A stretch of 40,848 nt of DNA from Betaproteobacteria bacterium (GTDB lineage: Bacteria > Pseudomonadota > Gammaproteobacteria > Burkholderiales > SG8-39): the NCBI GenBank assembly GCA_005884455.1, contig VBCH01000214.1, positions 1 to 40,848 of the forward strand. The letters are read 5' to 3'. The notes below the pieces were generated by a model. It had not been told where the DNA came from and did no database searches. It worked only from the letters and a program-made list of their open reading frames with translations. Of this stretch, positions 11,166 through 22,323 are shown piece after piece (positions within the stretch are counted from its first letter, which is position 1; the number at the start of each line of letters is the position of its first letter). The translations under genes were made by a program, and so were the position numbers.

Positions 11166-11720
11166 GTGGAGCTCGGCCCCTTCGACAAGGAAGGGTTGCT
11201 CGCCGGCGCGGCGCAGGTTCCCTCGCCCAATTGCGACGAGCGCCCGGAGGACGCGGCAGTGCGCTTGCTGGTCGTGCACAACATCAGCCTGCCGCCGGGT
11301 CAGTTCGGCGGCGAAGCCATCGTGCAACTGTTTACAAATACGCTCGATTTCTCCGCGCACCCGTATTACGAAACCATTCGCGATCTGAAAGTATCGGCGC
11401 ATTTTCTCGTGCGGCGCGGGGGCGAGTTGATGCAGCTGGTGCCTTGCACAAAGCGAGCCTGGCACGCGGGCCCGTCGAGCTGGCGGGGGCGCGGGTGCTG
11501 CAACGATTTTTCCGTGGGCGTGGAACTCGAAGGCGCCGACGACCAGGCCTACTCCGAGCGGCAATACTCGCGCCTCGCTGAACTCCTCGTGGTTCTGCGC
11601 CGGCGATATCCGATCGTCGATGTGGTTGGCCATGCCGACATCGCACCCGGCCGCAAGACCGACCCCGGGCCGAGGTTCGACTGGGGACATTTCCGGGAGT
11701 CGCTGGCCCGGATTCAGTAG
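11166..11720 (+). CDS. ampD: 1,6-anhydro-N-acetylmuramyl-L-alanine amidase AmpD
   Basis: LLVVHNISLPPGQFGGEAI, VSAHFLVRRGGELMQLVPCTKRAWHAG, NDFSVGVELEG, VVGHADIAPGRKTDPGPRFDW; GTG start adjoining the pilR stop. Confidence 0.93.
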   Translation: MELGPFDKEGLLAGAAQVPSPNCDERPEDAAVRLLVVHNISLPPGQFGGEAIVQLFTNTLDFSAHPYYETIRDLKVSAHFLVRRGGELMQLVPCTKRAWHAGPSSWRGRGCCNDFSVGVELEGADDQAYSERQYSRLAELLVVLRRRYPIVDVVGHADIAPGRKTDPGPRFDWGHFRESLARIQ

Positions 11721-11861
11721 GTCCGCTTTCCCCGCGGCGTCGGCCGCGGTTTTCCTGCGTAGTCCGTTCGGCTCTGCGGCGTTTCCGGCCGCCGACGCGT
11801 TCCGCACGATGTTGCGATGCTCCGAAGGCGCTTGAGCAAACTTCTCTTGCATCTTGACATT

Positions 11862-11877
11862 ACACTAGAATTAGTTG
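11862..11877. promoter_or_regulatory. Upstream NrdR box (weaker)
   Basis: ACACTAGAATTAGTTG: about 11/16 against acaCwAtATaTwGtgt (recalled consensus), 31 bp upstream of the second box. Confidence 0.65.
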
Positions 11878-11892
11878 CACACTCTTGCCCGA

Positions 11893-11908
11893 GTACTATA
11901 TATTGTGG
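11893..11908. promoter_or_regulatory. Downstream NrdR box overlapping probable -10
   Basis: GTACTATATATTGTGG: about 13/16 against the recalled NrdR consensus; contains TATATT. Confidence 0.8.
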
Positions 11909-11995
11909 TCGAAGGGGAAAGTACCCCAAGGCCTCGGTTTCGCCGCCCCTCTCATACCCACCGGGCAGCGCACAAAAAAGATTAGAGGAGACGAT

Positions 11996-14887
11996 ATGCA
12001 GATCGCGGCTGACGTCACGGCTCCACAGTCGATTCCCGGTGCGACGGCCCTCACCGACGTCAGCCCTGCGGTCCAACCCGTGTTTTCGCAGTACAAGATC
12101 ATCCGTCGCAACGGTGCGGTGGTGGGTTTCGAACCCGGCAAGATCTCCGTTGCGGTGACCAAGGCATTTCTGGCGGTCGAAGGCGGGCAGAGCGCCGCGT
12201 CGGCGCGGATCAGGGAGCTTGTTGCCGGGTTGACCGACGCGGTCGTGAGCGCGCTCGTGCGCCGCCAGCCGGCTGGCGGGACCTTCCACATCGAAGATGT
12301 CCAGGACCAGGTCGAGCTCGCGTTGATGCGCTCGGGCGAGCACGAAGTGGCGCGCGCCTATGTACTGTACCGGGAAAAGCGTTCCGAGGCCCGCGCCCAC
12401 GAAGCGGCCCAAAAGAAACCGACGCCCCAACCGCAACTGCATACGGTCGAGAACGGCGTGCGGCGCCCGCTCGATCTGGCTCGCATCGAGGAGCTGATCG
12501 CGTCGGCTTGCGAAGGCCTGGGCGAGGTGGTGGACCCCAAGCTCATCCTCGCCGAAACCCTGAAGAATATCTATGACGGGGTGCCCGCCGACGAGGTGCG
12601 AAGGTCCGCGGTGCTCTCGGCGCGCGCACTGATCGAAAAGGATCCGGCCTACAGCTACGTCACCGCGCGGCTGCTGCTTCACACGATCCGGCGCGAGGTC
12701 TTGGGTGAAGAGGCTTTGCAGTCGGAAATGAAGAAACGTTATGCCGAATACTTCACCGAATTCGTCGTCCGCGGCATCCGAGCCGAGCTTCTCGATGAAC
12801 GCTTGGCCCATTTCGACTTGAAGAGGCTCGGCGCTGCTCTGGACGCATCGCGCGACCTCAAGTTCGGTTACCTTGGCCTGCAAACGCTCTATGACCGGTA
12901 TTTCTTGCATGTCCAGGGCACGCGCATCGAACTGCCGCAAGCGTTTTTCATGCGCGTCGCGATGGGCCTGGCTCTGAACGAGATCGACCGCGAGACGCGC
13001 GCGATCGAGTTCTACAACGTATTGTCCTCGTTCGACTTCATGAGCTCGACACCGACACTGTTCAATTCCGGCACGACGCGCTCGCAGCTTTCATCGTGCT
13101 ATCTCACTACGGTTTCGGACAATCTGGACGGGATCTACGAAGCGATCAAGGAAAACGCGTTGCTTGCCAAGTATGCCGGAGGACTCGGCAACGACTGGAC
13201 CCCGGTACGCGCCCTGGGTTCCCACATAAAGGGGACCAACGGCAAGTCCCAGGGAGTCGTGCCTTTCCTCAAGGTCGTGAACGACACCGCGGTGGCGGTC
13301 AACCAGGGGGGAAAACGCAAGGGGGCGGTGTGTTCCTATCTCGAAACCTGGCACCTGGACATCGAGGAGTTTCTAGAGCTACGCAAGAACACCGGCGACG
13401 ACCGGCGCCGCACGCACGACATGAATACGGCGAACTGGATTCCGGATTTGTTCATGAAACGCGTGATGGAGAACGGCGAGTGGACCCTGTTCAGCCCCTC
13501 CGACGTACCGGACCTGCACGACAAGTACGGGCGCGCATTCGAAAAGGCCTACATCCGGTACGAGGAAAGAGTCGCCAAAGGCGAGCTTAAGCTGTACAAG
13601 AGGATTCCCGCGACGCAGCTCTGGCGCAAAATGCTGTCGATGCTCTTCGAGACCGGGCATCCGTGGATCACTTTCAAGGATCCCTGCAATTTGCGTTCGC
13701 CGCAGCAGCACGTCGGCGTCGTGCACAGCTCAAACCTGTGCACCGAGATCACGCTCAACACCAACAGCCACGAGATCGCTGTCTGCAACCTCGGTTCGGT
13801 CAACATGGTTGCGCACATGCAACGGGTCGACGGAACCCTCAAGCTCGACCACGAGAAACTCAAGAAAACCGTTGGCACGGCGATGAGGATGCTCGACAAC
13901 GTCATCGACATCAATTATTACGCGGTGAGAAAGGCGCGCGATTCCAACATGAAGCACCGGCCGGTGGGCTTGGGCATCATGGGTTTCCAGGATTGCCTGC
14001 ACCTGCTGCGAATCCCCTACGCATCGCAGGAAGCCGTGGAATTCGCGGATCGATCCATGGAGGCGATAGCCTATTTCTCCTATTGGGCCTCCACGGAGCT
14101 TGCCGAGGAACGCGGCCGCTACGCGTCCTACAAGGGCTCACTGTGGGATCGCGGCGTCATGCCGCAGGACACGCTGAACCTGCTGCGCGAAGAGCGCGGA
14201 GGATACGTCGATATCGACATGTCGGAGTCGATGGACTGGAAGGCCCTGCGCGAGCGCATCAAGGGCCACGGGATGCGCAACTCGAACTGCCTTGCCATTG
14301 CGCCGACCGCGACGATCGCCAACATCGTCGGGGTTTCCGCCTCGATCGAACCGACCTTTCAGAACCTGTTCGTGAAATCGAACCTGTCCGGCGAGTTCAC
14401 CGTCGTCAACGAATTTCTCGTCTCGGATCTCAAGAACCTCGGCCTCTGGGACGAGGTCATGGTGGCCGATCTCAAGTACTTCGACGGCAACCTCGCCCGC
14501 ATCGACCGCGTGCCGGCCGATTTGCGCCGCCTCTACGCCACCGCATTCGAAGTCGAGCCCGTGTGGGTCGTCGAAGCCGGTGCGCGACGGCAGAAATGGA
14601 TCGACCAGTCCCAGTCGCTCAATATCTACATCGGCCAGGCTTCCGGCAAGAAGCTGGACGAAAGCTACAAGCTCGCCTGGCAGAGGGGTCTGAAAACGAC
14701 TTACTACCTGCGCGCGATGGGCGCGACGCATGCCGAGAAATCGACCGTCAGAACGGGCCAGCTGAACGCCGTTCCCGCTGGAGACGGAATTCCCATCGCA
14801 GGCGCGACCGCCGCGCCGCGACCATCGGGTGAGCCGGAAATCCAGTACTGCAAGATAAACGATCCGGAATGCGAGTCCTGCCAGTGA
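11996..14887 (+). CDS. nrdA: Ribonucleoside-diphosphate reductase class Ia, alpha subunit
   Basis: ATP-cone YKIIRRNGAVVGFEPGKISVAVTKAFLAVEG; FNSGTTRSQLSSCYL; NLCTEITLNTN; C-terminal CESCQ. Start trimmed to ATG 11996 with SD GAGGAG; the longer ORF would begin inside the promoter. Confidence 0.96.
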   Translation: MQIAADVTAPQSIPGATALTDVSPAVQPVFSQYKIIRRNGAVVGFEPGKISVAVTKAFLAVEGGQSAASARIRELVAGLTDAVVSALVRRQPAGGTFHIEDVQDQVELALMRSGEHEVARAYVLYREKRSEARAHEAAQKKPTPQPQLHTVENGVRRPLDLARIEELIASACEGLGEVVDPKLILAETLKNIYDGVPADEVRRSAVLSARALIEKDPAYSYVTARLLLHTIRREVLGEEALQSEMKKRYAEYFTEFVVRGIRAELLDERLAHFDLKRLGAALDASRDLKFGYLGLQTLYDRYFLHVQGTRIELPQAFFMRVAMGLALNEIDRETRAIEFYNVLSSFDFMSSTPTLFNSGTTRSQLSSCYLTTVSDNLDGIYEAIKENALLAKYAGGLGNDWTPVRALGSHIKGTNGKSQGVVPFLKVVNDTAVAVNQGGKRKGAVCSYLETWHLDIEEFLELRKNTGDDRRRTHDMNTANWIPDLFMKRVMENGEWTLFSPSDVPDLHDKYGRAFEKAYIRYEERVAKGELKLYKRIPATQLWRKMLSMLFETGHPWITFKDPCNLRSPQQHVGVVHSSNLCTEITLNTNSHEIAVCNLGSVNMVAHMQRVDGTLKLDHEKLKKTVGTAMRMLDNVIDINYYAVRKARDSNMKHRPVGLGIMGFQDCLHLLRIPYASQEAVEFADRSMEAIAYFSYWASTELAEERGRYASYKGSLWDRGVMPQDTLNLLREERGGYVDIDMSESMDWKALRERIKGHGMRNSNCLAIAPTATIANIVGVSASIEPTFQNLFVKSNLSGEFTVVNEFLVSDLKNLGLWDEVMVADLKYFDGNLARIDRVPADLRRLYATAFEVEPVWVVEAGARRQKWIDQSQSLNIYIGQASGKKLDESYKLAWQRGLKTTYYLRAMGATHAEKSTVRTGQLNAVPAGDGIPIAGATAAPRPSGEPEIQYCKINDPECESCQ

Positions 14888-14920
14888 GCGCGAACGAGCA
14901 CGAGAACAGGGAGGGAGAAA

Positions 14921-16063
14921 ATGCTTTCTTTTGATGACATCGGGGCCGAGGCGATCCCGGGCCTTAACCTGCAGGCGGTAAGCGGGTTGGCGCAGACGTC
15001 CGCCGCCGGTCCTTCGGAGGAGCGCTATTCCTCCGGAAACAGCCACCGCCGCGTGCGCGTCGAGGACAAGCGCATCATCAACGCGCGCGCCGACGTCAAT
15101 CAGCTCGTGCCGTTCAAATACAAATGGGCGTGGGAAAAATACCTCGCCGCCTGCGCCAATCACTGGATGCCGCAGGAAGTCAATATGAGTCGCGACATCG
15201 CCCTGTGGAAAGACGCGAACGGGCTGACCGAGGACGAGCGGCGGGTGGTCAAGCGCAATCTGGGCTTTTTCGTGACCGCCGATTCACTCGCGGCGAACAA
15301 CATCGTGCTCGGCACCTATCGCCACATCACCGCGCCGGAGTGCCGGCAATACCTCCTGCGGCAGGCGTTCGAGGAAGCCATCCACACCCACGCCTACCAG
15401 TATATCGTCGAGAGCTTGCGTCTAGACGAGGGCGAGGTATTCAACGCTTACCACGAGATCCCGAGCATCCGTGACAAGGACGAATATCTGATCCCCTTCA
15501 TCGACACGCTGACCGACCCGACCTTCCGGACCGGCACTCCCGAAGCCGATCAAAAGCTGCTCCGGAGCCTCATCGTGTTCGCATGCGTGATGGAGGGTAT
15601 GTTCTTCTACGTCGGTTTCACCCAGATCCTGGCGCTGGGCCGCCAGAACAAGATGACCGGCTCCGCCGAGCAGTATCAGTACATCCTGCGCGACGAGTCG
15701 ATGCACTGCAATTTCGGCATCGACCTTATCAACCAGATCAAGATGGAGAACCCTTACTTGTGGACTCCCGAGTTTCGCGAGGAGATCCAGGGTCTCATCA
15801 GGAAGGCGGTCGAGCTCGAGTATCGCTATGCCGAGGACACCATGCCGCGCGGCGTGCTGGGGCTCAACGCTCCGATGTTCAAGGAGTATCTGCGCTACAT
15901 CGCCAATCGCCGTTGCCAGCAGATCGGCGTCGATGCCATGTTTCCTGGTGCGAGCAATCCGTTTCCTTGGATGAGCGAGATGACCGATCTCAAGAAGGAG
16001 AGGAATTTTTTCGAAACTCGGGTGATCGAGTACCAAACCGGAGGTGCGCTCAGTTGGGACTAA
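14921..16063 (+). CDS. nrdB: Ribonucleoside-diphosphate reductase class Ia, beta subunit
   Basis: [66 protein letters not shown]. Confidence 0.96.
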   Translation: MLSFDDIGAEAIPGLNLQAVSGLAQTSAAGPSEERYSSGNSHRRVRVEDKRIINARADVNQLVPFKYKWAWEKYLAACANHWMPQEVNMSRDIALWKDANGLTEDERRVVKRNLGFFVTADSLAANNIVLGTYRHITAPECRQYLLRQAFEEAIHTHAYQYIVESLRLDEGEVFNAYHEIPSIRDKDEYLIPFIDTLTDPTFRTGTPEADQKLLRSLIVFACVMEGMFFYVGFTQILALGRQNKMTGSAEQYQYILRDESMHCNFGIDLINQIKMENPYLWTPEFREEIQGLIRKAVELEYRYAEDTMPRGVLGLNAPMFKEYLRYIANRRCQQIGVDAMFPGASNPFPWMSEMTDLKKERNFFETRVIEYQTGGALSWD

Positions 16064-16194
16064 GCGCCTGCAGCTTCGGTCGAATCGGCAGAGCAGGAGA
16101 GGAATTCAATTCTCCGAGGCAAGCCCTGGAGGTTGAATAGCCCGCGCCCCAACGGGCGGGTTCGTTGTTTCATAACTCTTGATGGAGGCCAGCC

Positions 16195-16491
16195 ATGGCA
16201 AGGAAGAGAAAAGGCAAGAAAGCGGCAAAGAAAAAGAAAAAGAGGAAAGCAGCAAGAAAGAAAGGGAAAAGGAAGTCGTTAAAGAAGCCCGCAAAAAAAG
16301 CGGCCAAGAAAAAGTCCGCCCGAAAGAAGGCGAGACCCAGAGGAAGGGCGGCGAGGAAAGCCGCAACGCCGGCAGCAACGATGGCGGGACCGGCGGCCAC
16401 AGCCCCTTCGGCAGCGGCGACGCTAGGAGGGGCGAAGACCGCCCTGAATCCCGCGGCTGCATGGCCCTTCCCGACGGGTTCCAGGCCATAA
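16195..16491 (+). CDS. Lys/Arg/Ala-rich histone H1-like protein
   Basis: MARKRKGKKAAKKKKKRKAARKKGKRKSLKKPAKKAAKKKSARKK then an Ala/Pro-rich tail; SD-like GGAGG upstream; alternative frames are low-complexity by-products. Confidence 0.7.
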   Translation: MARKRKGKKAAKKKKKRKAARKKGKRKSLKKPAKKAAKKKSARKKARPRGRAARKAATPAATMAGPAATAPSAAATLGGAKTALNPAAAWPFPTGSRP

Positions 16492-16513
16492 GCGGGTTGG
16501 GAGTGAACCGCGG

Positions 16514-16544
16514 TCAGTCCGGGGGCGTTTGTGCCCCGGACTGA
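16514..16544 (+). terminator. Stable stem-loop downstream of the histone-like gene
   Basis: TCAGTCCGGGG (16514-16524) / CCCCGGACTGA (16534-16544), 11-bp perfect stem; no U tract. Confidence 0.5.
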
Positions 16545-16604
16545 GCCGTGGCTGTCCGGCCGCAGAAGAGGGGGATCTGGCCTAGCGGTTGCTTGATCGT
16601 TTGA

Positions 16605-16671
16605 GTCTTAGGGTTCGTCTTAGGTTAAGTGCCTATCCTAAAAGGAAATGCTGCTTCGCAGCATAACCTTT
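16605..16671. promoter_or_regulatory. Structured leader/operator region upstream of the lytic transglycosylase
   Basis: Direct repeats GTCTTAGG at 16605 and 16617; hairpin AAAGG-AA-ATGCTGC-TTC-GCAGCAT-AA-CCTTT at 16641-16671; TATGAT at 16674. Confidence 0.4.
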
Positions 16672-16717
16672 GCTATGATTGAGAAACAGACAAAAGCGTT
16701 TAATGGAGGTAGGTGCA

Positions 16718-17410
16718 ATGAACACCACCTGGACAAGGCAAGGCTTGCTGGATCAGTTTGGAAGAGTGGCGACGATACTTCATCACGGTCTGGCCTTCAT
16801 AGGGCTCGCGGCCGTGGTGCTCATCCTCGTGCGCGGGAAGACCCTGTTCTTCGAGGAGCACGCCAGCCGCTCGGCCGCAGTCGGCTCGATCCGCTACGAT
16901 GGAGCGGTCTCCCTGCTCGAGGGGGCGGACGACATGGACACGCAGAAGTACCGGGCGCTGGCGAATTACGTCTCCCGTAAATACCGGATCGCGCCGGATG
17001 TCACCGAGCAGTTTGTGGGCGCTGCCTACGACGCGGGTCGGCAGGTGGGACTGGATCCCCTGCTGATTCTCGCGGTGATGGCGGTCGAGTCTCGCTTCAA
17101 TCCAGTGGCCGAGAGCCTGATGGGCGCCAAAGGCCTGATGCAGGTGATTCCCAAGCATCACCTCGACAAGCTGCAGGAGCACGGCGGGGAAGAAGCGGTG
17201 CTCGATCCGACGATCAATATCGCCTTGGGAGCGCGCATTCTCAAGGAATACGTTCGCCGCACCGGCAGTCTGGAGGCGGGCCTTCAGTTCTACAACGGCG
17301 CATTGGCGGATCCTTCGAGCCAATACGCGCAGAAAGTCTTCGCCGAAAAGGAGCGCTTGCAGCAGGCGGTACGCCAATTCGGTCGCCCGGGGGCGCGCAG
17401 CTCAGTATGA
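16718..17410 (+). CDS. Membrane-anchored SLT-type lytic transglycosylase
   Basis: N-terminal TM, then LILAVMAVESRFNPVAESLMGAKGLMQVIPKHHLDKL...INIALGARILKEYVRRTGSLEAGLQFYNG; SD GGAGG upstream. Confidence 0.9.
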   Translation: MNTTWTRQGLLDQFGRVATILHHGLAFIGLAAVVLILVRGKTLFFEEHASRSAAVGSIRYDGAVSLLEGADDMDTQKYRALANYVSRKYRIAPDVTEQFVGAAYDAGRQVGLDPLLILAVMAVESRFNPVAESLMGAKGLMQVIPKHHLDKLQEHGGEEAVLDPTINIALGARILKEYVRRTGSLEAGLQFYNGALADPSSQYAQKVFAEKERLQQAVRQFGRPGARSSV

Positions 17411-18598
17411 CCGCGGCGCGTCGCCGCCCCCCAGCATCCGCGCGATCCTCTCCACTCCTTCCTCGAGATCCTCAAGCGAGCGCGTATAGGCGAAGCGCAC
17501 GTGGCGCTCCGGGTGGTTCGAGCCGAAGTCTAGCCCCGGCGTAATGGCAACACCCGCTTCCTCCAGCACGCGCAATGCGAATCGCCTGCTGTCCTCGCAG
17601 AGGCTCTCGCATCCGGCGTAGATGTAGAAGGCCCCCTGGGGCATCACGGGGATGCGAAACCCCAGCGCGCGCAGCGCGGGAACCATGTAATCGCGTCGGC
17701 GCCGGAACTCCTGTCTGCGCTCCTCCAGAACCGCGAGCGTTTCCGGCCGAAACGCCGCGAGCGCGGCGTACTGCGCTGGGGCGGAAGGGCAAATGAACGC
17801 GTTCTGGGCCAGCTTTTCGATCTCCCGCACGTAGGTCTCGGGAGCGACGATCCAGCCCAGCCTCCAGCCGGTCATGTTGAAGTACTTGGAGAAGCTGTTG
17901 ACGACGAACACGTCGTCGGCCAGCTCGAGCACCGTTGACGCCTCACTGTCATAGACCAGTCCCTGATAGATCTCGTCCATCACCACGAACCCGCCCGCCC
18001 GACGCACCGAGGCGATGATCGCACGCAGCTCCTCGCGCGGGATCATGGTCCCGGTCGGATTGGAAGGTGAAGCGAGCAGCACGCCGCGCGTCGCCTGGCT
18101 CCAGTGCGAGCGAATGTCGGCGTCGGCAAGTTGGTAGTGCTGGTTCTCGTCGACCGGAACTGCGCGGGTGCGGCCTTCGAGCAGGCGCACGAAATGCCGG
18201 TTGCAGGGATAGCAGGGATCGGGCATGAGCACCTCGTCCCCGGGGTTCACCAACGCACCGAGCGTGAGCAAGAAGGCGCCCGATGCTCCTGCGGTGACTA
18301 CGATCCGCGAAGAGGGCACTGTCACGCCGAGCCGTTCCCGATAGTGGTCGGAAATGGCCTGGCGCAGCTCCGGAATGCCGATCGAAGCCGTGTAACCCAG
18401 GCGGCGCTGGCGGATCGCCTCGATCGCAGCCTCCGCGACCAGAGGCGGCGCCGCAAAGTCCGGCTGGCCGATTTCCATGTGGACGATGCGGCGTCCCGCA
18501 GCTTCCAGTTCGTGCGCGCGGTTCTGCACGTCCATCACATGGAAAGCTTCGATATCGGCCATGCGCGCCGCGAGTACGGGATTTGCGCCGCGCGTCAT
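17402..18598 (-). CDS. PLP-dependent aminotransferase class I/II
   Basis: SPSNPTGTMIPREELRAI, VMDEIYQGLVY, VNSFSKYFNMTGWRLGW (PLP lysine region). Confidence 0.93.
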   Translation of the reverse strand: MTRGANPVLAARMADIEAFHVMDVQNRAHELEAAGRRIVHMEIGQPDFAAPPLVAEAAIEAIRQRRLGYTASIGIPELRQAISDHYRERLGVTVPSSRIVVTAGASGAFLLTLGALVNPGDEVLMPDPCYPCNRHFVRLLEGRTRAVPVDENQHYQLADADIRSHWSQATRGVLLASPSNPTGTMIPREELRAIIASVRRAGGFVVMDEIYQGLVYDSEASTVLELADDVFVVNSFSKYFNMTGWRLGWIVAPETYVREIEKLAQNAFICPSAPAQYAALAAFRPETLAVLEERRQEFRRRRDYMVPALRALGFRIPVMPQGAFYIYAGCESLCEDSRRFALRVLEEAGVAITPGLDFGSNHPERHVRFAYTRSLEDLEEGVERIARMLGGGDAPRSY

Positions 18599-18781
18599 AA
18601 GGCCTGCCCAAGGGGCGATCCGGAAACCGGTCGTACGGGAGAGCTCTCGGATCGGAGAAGTTTTCTTGGCATCGGCGCAATTATGCCGCAGCGCGCTCGC
18701 GGGATGAAGGCGCCGCGGCGCCGCGAAATTCGGCTATCATGCGGCCAAGCAACACAAGAACTTCAAGTCGCGAATTTTCCC

Positions 18782-21088
<2,307 letters not shown>

Positions 21089-21131
21089 AAGACCGCACCC
21101 GGTCACCGCCGACTTCCGAAACACTCCCCTC

Positions 21132-22289
21132 GTGGCGTTGAACCCTGAATCCATCAAGTCCAAGGCAGGACTCGTCCTGACCGGAGGCGGAGCCCGGGCG
21201 GCCTATCAGGTCGGCGTGTTGAAGGCGGTGAGGGAGCTGTTGCCGCTGCCCGAGAAGAATCCGTTTCCCATCGTGTGCGGCACTTCGGCGGGCGCGATCA
21301 ACGCGGCGACGCTCGCCGTGTTCGCCGACAATTTCGACGCCGCGGTCGGGCGGCTCCTGGAGGTCTGGGAGAACTTTCACGTTCATAACGTTTATCGTTC
21401 CGATCCGATCGGGATCGCCCGCGTGGGCTTGCGCTGGCTCGCCGCGATCTTGCTGGTGTCGCGCACCAGCCCGGTTTCGCTGCTCGACAACAGTCCTCTC
21501 GCCGATATGTTGTCCCGCGGCCTCGACTTCGGTCGCATCCAGGAAAACATCGACAACGGCTGTCTGTACGCGGTCTCGATCACCTGCTCCGGATACTCAT
21601 CCGGACAGAGCGTCTCCTTCTATCAGGGTGGGCCCGACACCGAAGCGTGGGAGCGCACCCAGCGCGTCGGCGCCGCGATGCCGATCCGCGTGGAGCATCT
21701 GATGGCTTCGTCGTCCCTGCCCTTCATATTCCCCGCGGTGAAAATCAACCGCGAATATTTCGGCGACGGGTCGATGCGCCAGATCGCGCCGATCAGCCCC
21801 GCGCTGCATCTGGGCGCAGACCGCGTGCTGGTCGTGAGCACCGCCCGGCAGACCGTGCATGTCGATCCGCCGCGCGTGCGCGGCACTTTTTATCCTTCGG
21901 TGGCGCAGATCGCCGGGCACGCCCTCAACAGCATTTTTCTGGACAGCCTCAACGTCGACATCGAGCTCGTGCAGAGAATCAATCGCACCATCAGCCTCAT
22001 CGCTCCCGAGAAGCTTCGGGAAGCGGGGCTGCCGTTGCGGCAGATCAAGGTGCTGGTGATCTCGCCCAGCCAGCCCATCGAGCGCATGGTGGTCCGCCAC
22101 GTGCACGAGCTGCCCTGGACGGTGCGCTTCCTCCTGCGAGGCATCGGCGCGATGAACCGCAACGGTTCGAACCTCGCGAGCTATCTGCTCTTCGAAAGCG
22201 GGTACTGCCGGGCGCTGATCGATCTGGGTTACCAAGACACTATGGCGCGCCGCGCCGAAGTACTGGAGTTTTTGAGTCCCCGACAATAA
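21132..22289 (+). CDS. Patatin-like phospholipase
   Basis: LVLTGGGARAAYQVGVLKAV, IVCGTSAGAINA (GxSxG), YFGDGSMRQIAPISPALHLGAD (DG dyad). Confidence 0.92.
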   Translation: MALNPESIKSKAGLVLTGGGARAAYQVGVLKAVRELLPLPEKNPFPIVCGTSAGAINAATLAVFADNFDAAVGRLLEVWENFHVHNVYRSDPIGIARVGLRWLAAILLVSRTSPVSLLDNSPLADMLSRGLDFGRIQENIDNGCLYAVSITCSGYSSGQSVSFYQGGPDTEAWERTQRVGAAMPIRVEHLMASSSLPFIFPAVKINREYFGDGSMRQIAPISPALHLGADRVLVVSTARQTVHVDPPRVRGTFYPSVAQIAGHALNSIFLDSLNVDIELVQRINRTISLIAPEKLREAGLPLRQIKVLVISPSQPIERMVVRHVHELPWTVRFLLRGIGAMNRNGSNLASYLLFESGYCRALIDLGYQDTMARRAEVLEFLSPRQ

Positions 22290-22323
22290 ACTGAAGGCCG
22301 CTCCCACCTCAGGCCCAAGCCTC

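Noticed and set aside
11740-11800. GC-rich partial inverted repeats between ampD and the nrdA promoter
   Set aside because: Arms are imperfect and typical of high-GC sequence; no U tract.
9933-11852. 639-aa minus-strand ORF opposite pilR and ampD
   Set aside because: Long antisense frames are expected at this GC content; no recognisable domain, while pilR/ampD on the plus strand are clear.
16195-16345. Purine-rich tract considered as a microsatellite or CRISPR-like repeat
   Set aside because: No regular unit or spacers; explained by Lys/Arg codons.
16179-16544. 121-aa alternative frame (MMEASHGKEEKRQESGKEK...) over the histone-like gene
   Set aside because: Out-of-frame by-product of the AAG/GAA-rich tract; the 16195 frame has the SD and H1-like composition.
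18104-18781. 226-codon N-terminal extension of maeB
   Set aside because: Antisense to the aminotransferase; the malic enzyme N-terminus begins at MDEILRRSALEYH (18782).
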